Of a DNA stretch of 64,000 nucleotides, positions 19,906 to 29,855 are shown piece by piece. The position numbers and the translations under genes are program-made. Source of the DNA: Gemella haemolysans (GTDB lineage: Bacteria > Bacillota > Bacilli > Staphylococcales > Gemellaceae). Every line of letters begins with the position of its first letter. Positions within the stretch are counted from its first letter, which is position 1. The notes below the pieces were generated by a model. It was not told where the DNA came from and ran no database searches. It saw nothing but the letters and a program-made list of their open reading frames with translations. The stretch is from contig NZ_JAQMFS010000055.1 in NCBI RefSeq assembly GCF_028308085.1, positions 79,505-143,504 on the forward strand. The letters run 5' to 3'.

Positions 19906-20655
19906 TTAACCTAATATGTTTTCATAAAATTTTTTATCTAAATCTTTAAATACATTGAATACTACTTTTAAATTAACATTAGGGTTTTCTATAAAGAATT
20001 TCCTAACTTCAACTACCGCTATTTCAGCTGCAAGATCATTCGGGAATCTAAATTCTCCCGTACTTATACAACAAAAAGCAATGCTCTTAAGATTATTCTC
20101 TAAAGCTAATTTTAAAGAATTTCTATAACATGATGCGAGAAGTTCCTTATCGTCATCTTCAACAACACGATATATTATCGGCCCAACAGTATGAATAACA
20201 TGTTTAGCCGGTAGGTTATATCCCGCTGTTATCTTCGCTTGTCCCGTTTTCTCAAAACTTCCTTGCTCTTTTATTATTTCATCGCATTCTTTTCTGAGTT
20301 GTAATCCTGCTTGCGAGTGTATAGCATTGTCGATACATCTATGTAGCGGAATTAAACATCCTAATAAAGCTTTGTTTGCCGCATTGACTATAGCATCTAC
20401 TTCCAATGTAGTAATATCACCTTGCCATAAGTAAATATTTTCTTCAATCTCAGTTAATTCTTCTAGCTTTGTTATTCCTTTAACTTTTAGAACTCCTTGC
20501 AAGTACTCATCTTGAACTTCGTAGAATTCACTCGGTAGCTCCGACACTTTCCATGTGTTCATCAGTGTTCTAAATAAATCTTTCTTTTCTTTTTCCGTTT
20601 CTGGTATTTCTATTTCTGAATTTAGTGTTTTTATTAAAAAATCTAGTTTTTCCAT
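19906..20655 (-). CDS. Zinc-type macrodomain, protein-ADP-ribose hydrolase
   Basis: This 249-residue protein has an extra N-terminal helical part (1-75) and a macrodomain with GDIT (79-82) and NAAN (91-94). The insert GCLIPLHRCIDNAIH carries C100, H105 and C107, the zinc ligands of the bacterial Zn-macro class, whose members in Staphylococcus and Streptococcus remove ADP-ribose from proteins. Those genes normally sit beside a SirTM sirtuin, a GcvH-like carrier and a lipoate ligase; none is present here. It is alone, facing the surface-protein gene across a shared terminator. Substrate here is unknown. Confidence 0.88.
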   Translation of the reverse strand: MEKLDFLIKTLNSEIEIPETEKEKKDLFRTLMNTWKVSELPSEFYEVQDEYLQGVLKVKGITKLEELTEIEENIYLWQGDITTLEVDAIVNAANKALLGCLIPLHRCIDNAIHSQAGLQLRKECDEIIKEQGSFEKTGQAKITAGYNLPAKHVIHTVGPIIYRVVEDDDKELLASCYRNSLKLALENNLKSIAFCCISTGEFRFPNDLAAEIAVVEVRKFFIENPNVNLKVVFNVFKDLDKKFYENILG

Positions 20656-20822
20656 GTTCTAAATGCTTCCTCCATGTCACTTGTTTTTATTATATACCCT
20701 ACCCAGATACGTGTCTATTATAAAGTCACACTATAATTTTTTATAGACTTAGTAGGTAACTCTAAATTTTAAAAATGTTATATGAGAACTCATTTACACA
20801 GTGATTTATTGATATAAAAATT

Positions 20823-20864
20823 CGACTTCAGAAGCCAGGGTTTAAATCCTAACTTATGAAGTCG
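20823..20864 (-). terminator. Terminator after the surface protease gene
   Basis: CGACTTCA (20823-20830) pairs with TGAAGTCG (20857-20864), with a smaller AGG/CCT stem inside; on the minus strand it runs into AATTTTTAT. Confidence 0.8.
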
Positions 20865-20876
20865 ATATATTTTATT

Positions 20877-23800
20877 TTATTTTTGTTTACGACGTTTTAC
20901 ATAAACAGTTAATCCTACTAAGGCTAGAACTGCTATTCCAGCGTAAGCTGTCGCATTATTATCTAATCCTGTTTTTGCTAATAGTGAATTAGATTTTGAA
21001 ACTTTTCCGAAATCTTCATCTACATTAAATGTATTTTCCTTCTTAGCTTCTTTTCCAACAAAACCACCTAGAATATCTTTTATTGATTTTTTATAGACTT
21101 TTTTCTCAGCTTCTTTTAATGCTTCTAATGCTTTATCTACTTCTTCTTGAGTAGAAGTTGCTGAAGCCAATAGTTCTTGTGCTTTTTGAACTGCATCTAA
21201 ATAAGCTTTCTTATCTTCTGAACTTGCACTTTCAAAACTATCTTTCTCTTTAACCTCTGCTAAATGACTTAATTGTTCATTTAATTTTTTCTTATCTACT
21301 TTTGGTGTTTCAGGTTGAGGTTTGTTGCCTTCTTCTTTCTTAGGTTCCTCAGCTGTTGGTTTCGGCTCCTCTTTCTTAGGTTCTTCAGTTGCTGGTTTTG
21401 GCTCCTCTTTCTTCGGTGTTTCAGCCGCTGGTTTTGATTCTTCTTTCTTAGGTTCTCCAACCACTGGTCTTGGCTCTTCTTTTTTCGGAGTTTCAACTGC
21501 TGGTTTTGATTCTTCTTTCTTAGGTTCTCCAACCACTGGTCTTGGCTCTTCTTTTTTCGGCGTTTCAACTGCTGGTTTTGGATCTTCTTTCTTCGGTGTT
21601 TCAGTCGCTGGTCTTGGATCTTCTTTTTTCGGAACTTCTACTTCTTTACCGTCAAGAGTATTTTCAGCTTGTTGTAATTTTTCTAACACTGCTGTAACTT
21701 CTTCTACAGTTGCATCTTTGTTATCAAGAACTGCTGTCGCTTCTTTTATAGCATTTACAAAGTTATCTTTTTTCTCTTGTCCTGCATTTTTGAATTTAAC
21801 CTCAGTTTGAAGTTTTTCAGTTTCTTTTAATTTTTCGATTAATTTAGCTTTATCTACTTCTTTTTTCACTTCTGGTTGTTGTGAATTAGCTAATGTTACT
21901 TTAGCTTCATTTAGACTCGCTACTGCACTGTTTACTTCCTCTTGAGTTGCATTTTCGTTTTCAAAAACTTTCTTAGCTGCCTCTAATGCTTTATTATATG
22001 CATCTTTAGCTTCGATAGTTGCATTTTTGTATTCCTTAGTTTCATCTAACGCTTTATCCGCTTCTATTGCTTTTTGAAGCTCTGCTTTATTCACTTCCGC
22101 TTTTTTCTCAACTGGAGCATTTTTTGGAGTCAATGCTACGAAGTTACTGAAGCTATCAGTAGTAAATGTAAGCTTACCATCAGCATAATTAACACTGCTT
22201 ACAGCTGTTAATTTCCCATCTTTTTCATGGAAGAAGCGCTCTGGAGCTTTCGCTAAATCTAAAGTTACCGCTCTATCACCAGGAACTTTAACTTCTTTTC
22301 CTGTTGCATCTACAATATGAATGTTAAAGTATTCAACATCATATTTTCTTAAGTCTACATTACCTTCTGTTAATTGTTTTTGAATATTTGCTTTCTCTTC
22401 TGCAGTTGGTTCTGTTACAACAAGTTTGTAATTATTATAAAGTTTTTTCTCAGTGAAATCTACTGTACCTTGTGCTTTAGAGTTCTCAGTAGTCCCTACA
22501 CTTACTACTTTTTCTGCAACATTCAGAACAACTTGCTTTTTGTTATGCCCATCTTTTACTACTAATTCAAAATTGTTTTCTGCTGGAGTATATCCTTCAG
22601 GTGTCACTATTTGAATTGTGTATGTTCCATTTTCTAAGTTTTTCTGGAAGGCATTTTTTCCATATAAACTTTTTGGAAGTAATACTTTAGTGCCATCTTG
22701 AGCTACTGCATAAACTTTTGTTCCTTCTGGAACTTGTTTGTCGAAACTGATTTCTGTAGCATTTCTGCTAATTTCATCTACCCTGAATTCAACCTCTTTT
22801 GTTGGTTTATCTTTTGTTATTTCGAAGTCAACTTTTGATGGTGTAAGTAGTTTGTACTCTCCATCTACCATTACTACTTCAACAGTATATTTACCGAATG
22901 GTAATGCTTGGTATGTACGTTTATTTCTAGAGAAGTCTTCCCCTACAATTTCACCTTTTTCATTAGTGATCTTGTAACGCAAGCGACGTGAATTGTTTCC
23001 AGTTCCATCACCTTTCTTAACTTCTACTTCTAGGCTTCCTTTACCATTACCTTCAACATTTGATAAATTAATACTATCCTTGTTATCTGCAAAGTCTTTA
23101 ACTTCAAAAGTAAGATCTTTTAATTCTACACCTTCTGGAATTGTATAACTTCCATCTTCATTTGCTGCAATAGTATTTTTACCATAGCTTAATTTTTTGT
23201 AGAATATTCCACTTCCATCTTCTAGTACTGGATATGGTGTGAATTTACGAGTTACTTCGTCATAGTAACCACCGTTAGCACCTGTGATTTTCGGAGCTTT
23301 TCTATCGATTACTACATTGAATGTTGTCTCTTGCATATCTGCACCACTTACTGCTGCGCTATAAGAAACTACATATTGATATTCTCCATCCGGAAGAGGG
23401 TTACCGTTATTGTCAACACCTTTCCAGTTTGTCATAGTTAATGATGTGTATTTTTTACTTGTGTTGTTGTAAAAGTTTTTATTACCAGAACCATTTCCAT
23501 TTTGGTAAAGTGGGTTTTTACGTTCTACATCATCCTTAGCATATACTGAAAGTTTTAAGTTTTCGAAGTTACGATAGAATACCCCTCTCATTCCTATTTC
23601 ATCATAATTCTCATCACCATTTGGTGAAAAGAAAATTTTATCAGTAAAGAATCTTTCACCAGTAACAGGATTTACATATGCTCCTGCTAGTGTTCTCTTA
23701 TCTTTTTTATCTTCTTTATAAGTTGTTAACATTCCTGTGAAGTTCATTTCTGTTAATGAATCCCAGTTATTAGGGTTTGAAGTATAACCGTACTCATATG

Positions 23801-26261
23801 TTGGTTTTTCTCCATTTTTCATAGAATAAATTGGTTTTTCTAGTACAGGTAGATTTTGGAACTGACCTTTAAATCCTACAAATGGAATATTAGCTTTTAA
23901 TGCACTTTCTTCATCATAGAAAGTTACAAACCCTTCTAGATAATATCCATTAGTGAATACTTTTTCTAGTTCTTCTTTGAAACTTGCAGCATCAACAGTA
24001 ATTTCTACTTCTTTTTCACCTTTTGCTGGAACTTCTACAGTAGCCCAATCAGTTGTCAACAACTTCTTAGGAGTCATTGTAAGTTTACCATTCCAATCTA
24101 CTCCAGCATCTTCACCATAATAATTATCTGTAGTAAGGTGAGCTGCATATTGTAAGTTTTGAGCTTTATCTGATAGATTATGTAATACTAATTTAAAAGT
24201 AAATTTATCTCCAACATTTCCTAGAGAAACACTTCCGTAGTTGTTTTCTCCAGTCACATAAAGATCTCCATATGCTGCTTTATTCGCATCTATTAAACCT
24301 GCACCTTGAAGACGTGGCGATCTATATGCTGTTGTGTAACCATCAGAGTATACCTGAGGATTTGCTGTACTCATGATTAATCTCTTCGCTAATCCTTGAA
24401 TTTCTTCTGCACTTAAGTTCGGGAATCTTTCTGATAATACTTGTTTCACAAGAGTTATAGCTCCCGCAACGTGTGGTGAAGCCATACTTGTTCCACTATC
24501 TAGACCATATCTTCCATCATTATAAGATGATAGTATATCTCCTCCTGGTGCTGTTACGTCAGGTTTTAAGTATCCATCAACACTCATTCCCCAACCAGTA
24601 GATTCATCAAATTCACCTTTTTTAGGATTATCTTGTTTATCCCATGTTCCATTGAATGTTATTTTATATTCTCCTTCATGAGTAGAAAGTTCATTACCAA
24701 ATTTATAGTATGTTGTTACTACAGGGAAATCTTTATCCTGACCATTTAACGTTAAGTTGTAGATTGTGTCTCCTTCATTGAAGTAGATTACCGCTCCAGC
24801 TGCTCCGTACTGTTTAGCTAATTTAACTTTTTCTTCAAAGCTATTACCACCACGTTGAATAAGGGCGATTTTCCCAGTTAAATCTTTGTCAGCATAGTTT
24901 TCTGCTTTACCAACTCCAACATATACATAGTCATATGCTTTTTTCTCAAATTGTTTAGTATAACTAAAAATTGGCATTTTTCCATTATCAAAATCAGCAT
25001 TATCTTTAAGCTGCTCGATATTCGCTATTTCTCTGTTAAGAACACTGTTGCTTATATTCGCTACAGAAATCGCATCTTCAGAAACCGATGGTCTTCCTAC
25101 AGTTCCATAATCAGGATTAGCTGCACTTGGGTTTGTTTGTCCACTAGCAAAGAATGCATTATTCCCTGCCGCTGCGACTATATTAACCCCGGCTTTTTTC
25201 GCGACATCCATTGCACGAACTAGACCATCACCCACTTCTACAACTGAACCAGCTGGTGAACCTAAACTTAGATTTATAGTATCTGCACCTAATTTAATAG
25301 CATCTTCTATAGCTTTTGTATAAATATAAGACTCTGTTCCAGCATTTTTAGTATCTGAGAATACACGCATAAAAATTAACTGTGCTTCAGGTGCTATACC
25401 TGTTACGTAATCACCATTTGTGAATTTCTCCTTAGGATTACCTACTGCAGTCCCAGCAACGTGCATCCCATGTGATTTATATGCACTTTGTTTAATATCA
25501 TTATTCCAGTCGTTATAGTTAAATGCAAATGGTAATTTTTCACTATACCACTTACCGTAGTCTATACCCGCTTCTTTTTTTATTTTTTCAATTTCATCTT
25601 TAGATTTGTATTTAGATTTTGAATTATCTGATAATCTAAGCACTGGATGATTAGGATCAAGTCCAGAATCTAATACAGCGACAACTTTTCCTTGTCCTCT
25701 GTATCCTTTATTCCAAAGAGGTTGTATATTAATAAGATTATAACTGTCTAAAGCTTTAGAAAAATCATTAGCTTCTGTGCTTTCTTTCTTCTCTTCTTTA
25801 CTTGCTACATTTTCTGGTTTATTGTAGCTAACACTCATTTCAACAGTATCTACAAAGTCTAACTCTTGAATTTTTTTAGCATTCGAGAATGTAGTTTCTA
25901 AGGCAAAACCATTCATCAATGTATCGTACTCAAACAGTTTTTTATACTCGATACCTTTATCTTTAATATCTTTTAATGCCTTTTCTCTAGGTGCTTTTGT
26001 TGATTCTGTAACTTCTTTAATTCCTTCTTTGGTTTTTAACTTGTTAGGATCAACATCACCCTTTAACTTAACAATAACTTTTACCTTATCATCATTCTGG
26101 AACTTATGTTCTTCACTTTTTGAAACATTTGATAGCTCGTCTTTTTTTTCTTCTTGAGCTAGTGTTATCTTTGATGGTACTCCATAATTAAATGTACTGA
26201 TATTTCCTAGTAGTAATGCTGCACTTAGCACACTTACTGCTGTTTTCTTAGCCAGCGTCAT
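20877..26261 (-). CDS. Cell-wall subtilisin-like serine protease (S8, C5a-peptidase/lactocepin type)
   Basis: A 1794-residue surface protease. Order: signal peptide (1-35), inhibitor-like propeptide (about 55-145), S8 catalytic domain with Asp198 (AVLDSGLD), His264 (SHGMHVAGT), the oxyanion asparagine in AAAGNN (about 367) and Ser592 (GTSMASPHVAGA). A PA domain (about 430-545) is inserted in the catalytic domain. Fn3-like domains follow (about 680-1000), then beta-rich SpaA-like repeats (about 1080-1260), FIVAR-type helical repeats near 1375-1500, a Pro-Lys-Glu repeat region, another FIVAR, and the sorting signal. The sorting motif is LAKTG, not LPXTG, ahead of a membrane segment and KRRKQK. 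Such enzymes cut host proteins or supply peptides. GGAG precedes the ATG; the promoter is at 26308-26335. Confidence 0.93.
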   Translation of the reverse strand: MTLAKKTAVSVLSAALLLGNISTFNYGVPSKITLAQEEKKDELSNVSKSEEHKFQNDDKVKVIVKLKGDVDPNKLKTKEGIKEVTESTKAPREKALKDIKDKGIEYKKLFEYDTLMNGFALETTFSNAKKIQELDFVDTVEMSVSYNKPENVASKEEKKESTEANDFSKALDSYNLINIQPLWNKGYRGQGKVVAVLDSGLDPNHPVLRLSDNSKSKYKSKDEIEKIKKEAGIDYGKWYSEKLPFAFNYNDWNNDIKQSAYKSHGMHVAGTAVGNPKEKFTNGDYVTGIAPEAQLIFMRVFSDTKNAGTESYIYTKAIEDAIKLGADTINLSLGSPAGSVVEVGDGLVRAMDVAKKAGVNIVAAAGNNAFFASGQTNPSAANPDYGTVGRPSVSEDAISVANISNSVLNREIANIEQLKDNADFDNGKMPIFSYTKQFEKKAYDYVYVGVGKAENYADKDLTGKIALIQRGGNSFEEKVKLAKQYGAAGAVIYFNEGDTIYNLTLNGQDKDFPVVTTYYKFGNELSTHEGEYKITFNGTWDKQDNPKKGEFDESTGWGMSVDGYLKPDVTAPGGDILSSYNDGRYGLDSGTSMASPHVAGAITLVKQVLSERFPNLSAEEIQGLAKRLIMSTANPQVYSDGYTTAYRSPRLQGAGLIDANKAAYGDLYVTGENNYGSVSLGNVGDKFTFKLVLHNLSDKAQNLQYAAHLTTDNYYGEDAGVDWNGKLTMTPKKLLTTDWATVEVPAKGEKEVEITVDAASFKEELEKVFTNGYYLEGFVTFYDEESALKANIPFVGFKGQFQNLPVLEKPIYSMKNGEKPTYEYGYTSNPNNWDSLTEMNFTGMLTTYKEDKKDKRTLAGAYVNPVTGERFFTDKIFFSPNGDENYDEIGMRGVFYRNFENLKLSVYAKDDVERKNPLYQNGNGSGNKNFYNNTSKKYTSLTMTNWKGVDNNGNPLPDGEYQYVVSYSAAVSGADMQETTFNVVIDRKAPKITGANGGYYDEVTRKFTPYPVLEDGSGIFYKKLSYGKNTIAANEDGSYTIPEGVELKDLTFEVKDFADNKDSINLSNVEGNGKGSLEVEVKKGDGTGNNSRRLRYKITNEKGEIVGEDFSRNKRTYQALPFGKYTVEVVMVDGEYKLLTPSKVDFEITKDKPTKEVEFRVDEISRNATEISFDKQVPEGTKVYAVAQDGTKVLLPKSLYGKNAFQKNLENGTYTIQIVTPEGYTPAENNFELVVKDGHNKKQVVLNVAEKVVSVGTTENSKAQGTVDFTEKKLYNNYKLVVTEPTAEEKANIQKQLTEGNVDLRKYDVEYFNIHIVDATGKEVKVPGDRAVTLDLAKAPERFFHEKDGKLTAVSSVNYADGKLTFTTDSFSNFVALTPKNAPVEKKAEVNKAELQKAIEADKALDETKEYKNATIEAKDAYNKALEAAKKVFENENATQEEVNSAVASLNEAKVTLANSQQPEVKKEVDKAKLIEKLKETEKLQTEVKFKNAGQEKKDNFVNAIKEATAVLDNKDATVEEVTAVLEKLQQAENTLDGKEVEVPKKEDPRPATETPKKEDPKPAVETPKKEEPRPVVGEPKKEESKPAVETPKKEEPRPVVGEPKKEESKPAAETPKKEEPKPATEEPKKEEPKPTAEEPKKEEGNKPQPETPKVDKKKLNEQLSHLAEVKEKDSFESASSEDKKAYLDAVQKAQELLASATSTQEEVDKALEALKEAEKKVYKKSIKDILGGFVGKEAKKENTFNVDEDFGKVSKSNSLLAKTGLDNNATAYAGIAVLALVGLTVYVKRRKQK
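21451..21594 (-). repeat. 72-base tandem repeat inside the surface protease gene
   Basis: Two nearly identical 72-base units begin at 21451 and 21523, encoding 24-residue Pro-Lys-Glu repeats (GEPKKEESKPAVETPKKEEP and so on), with shorter, more diverged copies on both sides (about 21330-21640). Likely to vary in number between strains. Confidence 0.85.
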
Positions 26262-26279
26262 TTCTTCATCTCCTATCTT

Positions 26280-26296
26280 TTCAAGTATATTTAAAG
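26280..26296 (+). promoter_or_regulatory. Direct-repeat box in the protease leader
   Basis: TTCAAG-TATAT-TTAAAG: two half-sites at an 11-base period, each one base off TTTAAG, the CiaR half-site. It lies between the predicted start of transcription and the ribosome site, a position suited to repression. The orientation is opposite to the gene. Confidence 0.35.
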
Positions 26297-26307
26297 TATA
26301 TTTCTAT

Positions 26308-26335
26308 ATTTTAACATATAATTTCTGAAAATCAA
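26308..26335 (-). promoter_or_regulatory. Promoter of the surface protease gene
   Basis: On the minus strand TTGATT (26330-26335) is 16 bases from TAAAAT (26308-26313), about 45 bases before the ATG. Confidence 0.6.
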
Positions 26336-26537
26336 AATTAATATTCAGATATACAAGTAAAATTAACTAATAGATATAATGTTTTTAATTATTCCTTATT
26401 ATTTTTTAATAGACTCAATATCAGTTAACCACAGCTACCACTATATTTTTTAATACATCATCCTTTAATTTTCCAAACTGTACTAAAGTGTGATAAAATA
26501 GAAACTAATTAAAAAATATAGTTATGGCGGAGGTAGA

Positions 26538-28769
26538 ATGAAATATTTAACTAGTGAAGAAATAACTAAAGCGAAAAAAAATATTAGTGATATAAAACCT
26601 TATAAAACTACAAAAGAGATTATCTTTTCTAATATTTTTACTTTTTTCAATGCTATGAACTTAGTTTTAGCAGCATTTATAGCCACGACACTTAGATTTG
26701 AAAATATGTTGTTTTTAGGTGTAATTACTATAAATACTGCAATTGGTATTTTTCAAGAAGTTCGTTCGAAAAATGCCCTTGAAAAGCTCAGTTTGCTAGG
26801 GAGAAGTAAATATCGAGTAAATCGTGATAATGAAATAATAAATATAGATTCTGAAGAAATCGTCCTTGGAGAATATTTACACTTAAATCTCGGTGATCAG
26901 ATTCCTGTTGATGCTGAAATCATTGAGGGTAGTATAGAGGTCGATGAATCCCTGCTAACTGGTGAAAGTGACAATATCTTTAAAACTGCTGGTGATAAAG
27001 TAATGAGTGGTAGCAACGTAGTAAGTGGTAGTTGTTTAGTAAGAACTATTGCTGTTGGTGAAGATAGCTATATCAATAAGCTTGCTAAAAGCACTAAAGA
27101 GTTTAAGAAATATCCATCTAAACTTCGTGACTATATGGATAAAATCTTAAAAGTTATATCTATTCTATTAGTTCCTGTCGCAATTATGCTGTATATGCGT
27201 GGAGCTAGTCTGGGACGTGGTTATGTAGAAATAGTCTTGCGTAGTGCTGGAGCTTTAGTAGGTATGATTCCTGAAGGTTTAATCCTACTTGTCAGCGTTT
27301 CTCTTGCAGTTGCTGCGATGAAACTCGCTAAAAAGAAAGTTCTAGTTCAGGAATTATACTGCGTGGAAACTCTTGCTAGAGTTGATGTTCTTTGTTTCGA
27401 TAAAACAGGAACTATCACTACAGGTAATATGAATGTGGTAGAAATTAATGAAGAAGTTGCAGAAAAACTATCAAGCTATCTTGCATACTTCGATGATGAA
27501 AATGCGACATCTAAGGCTTTAAAAAATTATTTAACATGTGAAAAACAGTGGGATATAGCGGAATTAGGAGCCTTTTCTAGTAAAAATAAATATTCATTTA
27601 TAAAGCTAAAAAATGGTGGAACATATTTCTTCGGGGCATATGAATTTTTAGGTTTCTCAGATAAAATGGATGAATATTACGAAAATCTAAAAAGAGAAGG
27701 TTATAGAATTTTATCGTTAGCCTATACTGAAGACAGTACAAACGTCCCTACTAATATGAAACTTGTGGGACATGTAGTTCTATCGGATGAAATTAAAGAA
27801 AATACACAAGAAACATTCAAATACTTCGAGTCACAAGGTGTTGAAGTGAAAATAATCAGCGGAGATAACCATATAGCTGTTTACGGTGTAGCTAAGAAAG
27901 CTGGTTTCAAAGAAGATGCTAAGGCTATCGATATGACTAAAGTAACTGACGAGCATTTCGAAAAAACTGTTCTTGAGAATGATATTTTCGGACGTGTTAC
28001 TCCTGAACAAAAACAAAGAATGGTGGACGTATTACAAAAAGCCGGTAAGACTGTCGCTATGAGTGGTGACGGTGTTAACGATGTTCTTGCCTTGAAAAAG
28101 GCTGATATTAGTTTTGCTATGAATGGTGCTACTAGCGCTGCAAAAAGTGTATCAAATATCGTATTTTTAACAGATGACTTCGGAGTATTTTACGATATAC
28201 TTATGGAAGGACGTCGTGTTATTAATAACATTCAAAAGGTAGCTTCTCTATTCCTAACAAAGACATTCTTCTCGATTGTCTTCTCAATACTTAGTGTAAT
28301 CTTCGCCTTGGAGTTTGCATTTATACCGATTCAATTTACGATTATTTCAGCGATAACAATCGGTATTCCATCATTCTTCCTAACTTTTGAAGCGAATAAG
28401 GAAAAAGTAAGCAATAACTTCATGAAGGATATACTGACAAACGCTGCAATCGGGGGTGGTATTTTAGTAGCTACAGTACTACTGACAAACTTTGCCATCA
28501 CAGATAATTCACAAGCAAAATTCATCTGTTTCCTTCTTGCGTTAATAAATGGATTATGTATGGTTGCAAAAGTCAGCTTACCTCTTAACAAATATAAAGT
28601 TGCACTACTTTCTATGTTAAGTATCGCTGCAATTATAGGTGTGGGAGTTAATATATTTATCCTGAAAAATCACTTTACACCATTAGTATTTTCTCAAATA
28701 ATTTATATAATTATACTTGCAATAGTAATCTCAACAGTCCACTTCTTTACGAGAAGAAAAATCAAATAA
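26538..28769 (+). CDS. CtpE-like P-type cation ATPase
   Basis: A 743-residue P-type ATPase in the membrane. It has the actuator TGES (141-144), PEGL in the transport helix (245-248), the phosphorylated Asp288 in DKTGT, and MSGDGVNDVLAL in the hinge. There is no N-terminal metal-binding domain, which rules against copper and zinc pumps. The stretch around PEGLILLVSVSLAVAAMKLA and VLVQELYCVETLARVD is close to mycobacterial CtpE and to a pneumococcal relative, linked to calcium; the ion here is inferred. A run of membrane segments fills the C terminus. GGAGG lies 4 bases before the ATG. It is a single gene that shares a terminator with fic. Confidence 0.9.
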   Translation: MKYLTSEEITKAKKNISDIKPYKTTKEIIFSNIFTFFNAMNLVLAAFIATTLRFENMLFLGVITINTAIGIFQEVRSKNALEKLSLLGRSKYRVNRDNEIINIDSEEIVLGEYLHLNLGDQIPVDAEIIEGSIEVDESLLTGESDNIFKTAGDKVMSGSNVVSGSCLVRTIAVGEDSYINKLAKSTKEFKKYPSKLRDYMDKILKVISILLVPVAIMLYMRGASLGRGYVEIVLRSAGALVGMIPEGLILLVSVSLAVAAMKLAKKKVLVQELYCVETLARVDVLCFDKTGTITTGNMNVVEINEEVAEKLSSYLAYFDDENATSKALKNYLTCEKQWDIAELGAFSSKNKYSFIKLKNGGTYFFGAYEFLGFSDKMDEYYENLKREGYRILSLAYTEDSTNVPTNMKLVGHVVLSDEIKENTQETFKYFESQGVEVKIISGDNHIAVYGVAKKAGFKEDAKAIDMTKVTDEHFEKTVLENDIFGRVTPEQKQRMVDVLQKAGKTVAMSGDGVNDVLALKKADISFAMNGATSAAKSVSNIVFLTDDFGVFYDILMEGRRVINNIQKVASLFLTKTFFSIVFSILSVIFALEFAFIPIQFTIISAITIGIPSFFLTFEANKEKVSNNFMKDILTNAAIGGGILVATVLLTNFAITDNSQAKFICFLLALINGLCMVAKVSLPLNKYKVALLSMLSIAAIIGVGVNIFILKNHFTPLVFSQIIYIIILAIVISTVHFFTRRKIK

Positions 28770-28776
28770 AAAATAG

Positions 28777-28835
28777 AAGATATCAGAGCATTAATAGAAT
28801 CTAGCATCTATTTTCATACTTCTCTCTGATATCTT
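28777..28835. terminator. Bidirectional terminator, P-type ATPase and fic
   Basis: AAGATATCAGAG (28777-28788) pairs perfectly with CTCTGATATCTT (28824-28835), followed by T-rich DNA; fic ends 6 bases away. Confidence 0.8.
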
Positions 28836-28840
28836 TTTAT

Positions 28841-29809
28841 TTATTTTTTCAACGAATATCTTCTATCCTTATTTTCTCCATGAGATTCTAATAGCTCATA
28901 CTCAACAAATTTCGAAATATATCTTCTAACAGTTGGCTTAGATTTTTCGATTAATTTACAAGCTATTGTCACAGTAATATATTTCTCATTTTTCAAGTAT
29001 TCTTTTATTTTTTCAAAAACATCCTGTTCTGCTTTAGACAGTTCTTTTATCTTATCATCAGGTTCCTTATATGCTAGTAGCGTTTCTAATATGACACCTA
29101 ACATAAATTCAATGAATATTGTTGAATTATTGTTTCTGTCTGCCTGCGCTAAAACTTTATAATATCGCTGTTGATTTTCATATATTATAGTTTCAATGGG
29201 AATCCAACTAAATAATGGATTCCAATTAGCTAAAATAACATTTTGCCATAACCTTCCCATTCTACCATTTCCATCTTCAAAAGGGTGAATCATCTCTATT
29301 TCATAGTGAAATACACAACTCTTTACAAGTTCTGGAGTATCATCTTTACGTCCCCAGTCAAATAATTCTCCCATTAGATGACCAATAAACTGGGGTCTTG
29401 CTCCTAGATGAACCATATTCCCCTGTTCATCAAAAATCCCTACATCTGAATTCCTATATTTTCCAGATTGTCCCACTATTTCTGTAGTTAATAATTTATG
29501 AGCGAGTAAAAAATCTTTCTCACTATATGGATTCAAGTTCAATATTTTTTCATATGCTTCATATGCATTTTTTACTTCTTTAATTTCCTTTGGATCTCCC
29601 AGAACTCTCTTTCCATCGATAATTGCTGTAATCTGTTCTATTGACAAACTATTATTCTCAATTGCTAAAGATGAGTGGATAGACTTGATTCTATTTTCTT
29701 TTCTTAGATGCAAATTTTTCTTTGTTTCTATTTCAAGATTACCTAATACTTTAGAAATCTCTATAAGATAATTAAGAATTGTACTCGTAATGGTAAATGG
29801 TGGTTTCAT
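28841..29809 (-). CDS. Fic-family protein (AMP transferase type) with winged helix
   Basis: A 322-residue class II Fic protein. The catalytic loop HPFEDGNGRMGR (175-186) fits HPFxxGNGRxxR exactly, so it should transfer AMP from ATP to a protein hydroxyl. The inhibitory helix motif S-x-x-x-E-N is at 47-52 (SLAIEN), placing it in the self-inhibited class. The last 70 residues form a winged helix-turn-helix (ITVTIACKLIEKSKPTVRRYISKF), so it may bind DNA. No toxin partner gene is beside it. Three 11-base iterons stand directly upstream of its -10, which suggests regulation, perhaps by itself. Target protein unknown. Confidence 0.92.
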   Translation of the reverse strand: MKPPFTITSTILNYLIEISKVLGNLEIETKKNLHLRKENRIKSIHSSLAIENNSLSIEQITAIIDGKRVLGDPKEIKEVKNAYEAYEKILNLNPYSEKDFLLAHKLLTTEIVGQSGKYRNSDVGIFDEQGNMVHLGARPQFIGHLMGELFDWGRKDDTPELVKSCVFHYEIEMIHPFEDGNGRMGRLWQNVILANWNPLFSWIPIETIIYENQQRYYKVLAQADRNNNSTIFIEFMLGVILETLLAYKEPDDKIKELSKAEQDVFEKIKEYLKNEKYITVTIACKLIEKSKPTVRRYISKFVEYELLESHGENKDRRYSLKK

Positions 29810-29837
29810 AGCATTCTCCTATCAAGTTCTTTTTATT

Positions 29838-29843
29838 ATTATA
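29838..29843 (-). promoter_or_regulatory. -10 box of fic
   Basis: A perfect TATAAT on the minus strand, about 30 bases before the fic ATG. The matching -35 position (29861-29866) reads GAGCGA, far from consensus and part of the iterons, so an activator may be needed. Confidence 0.5.
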
Positions 29844-29855
29844 TCATAAATAACA

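Noticed and set aside
21296..21810. Open frames on both strands across the protease repeat region
   Set aside because: Low-complexity shadows of the Pro-Lys-Glu repeats in the real frame.
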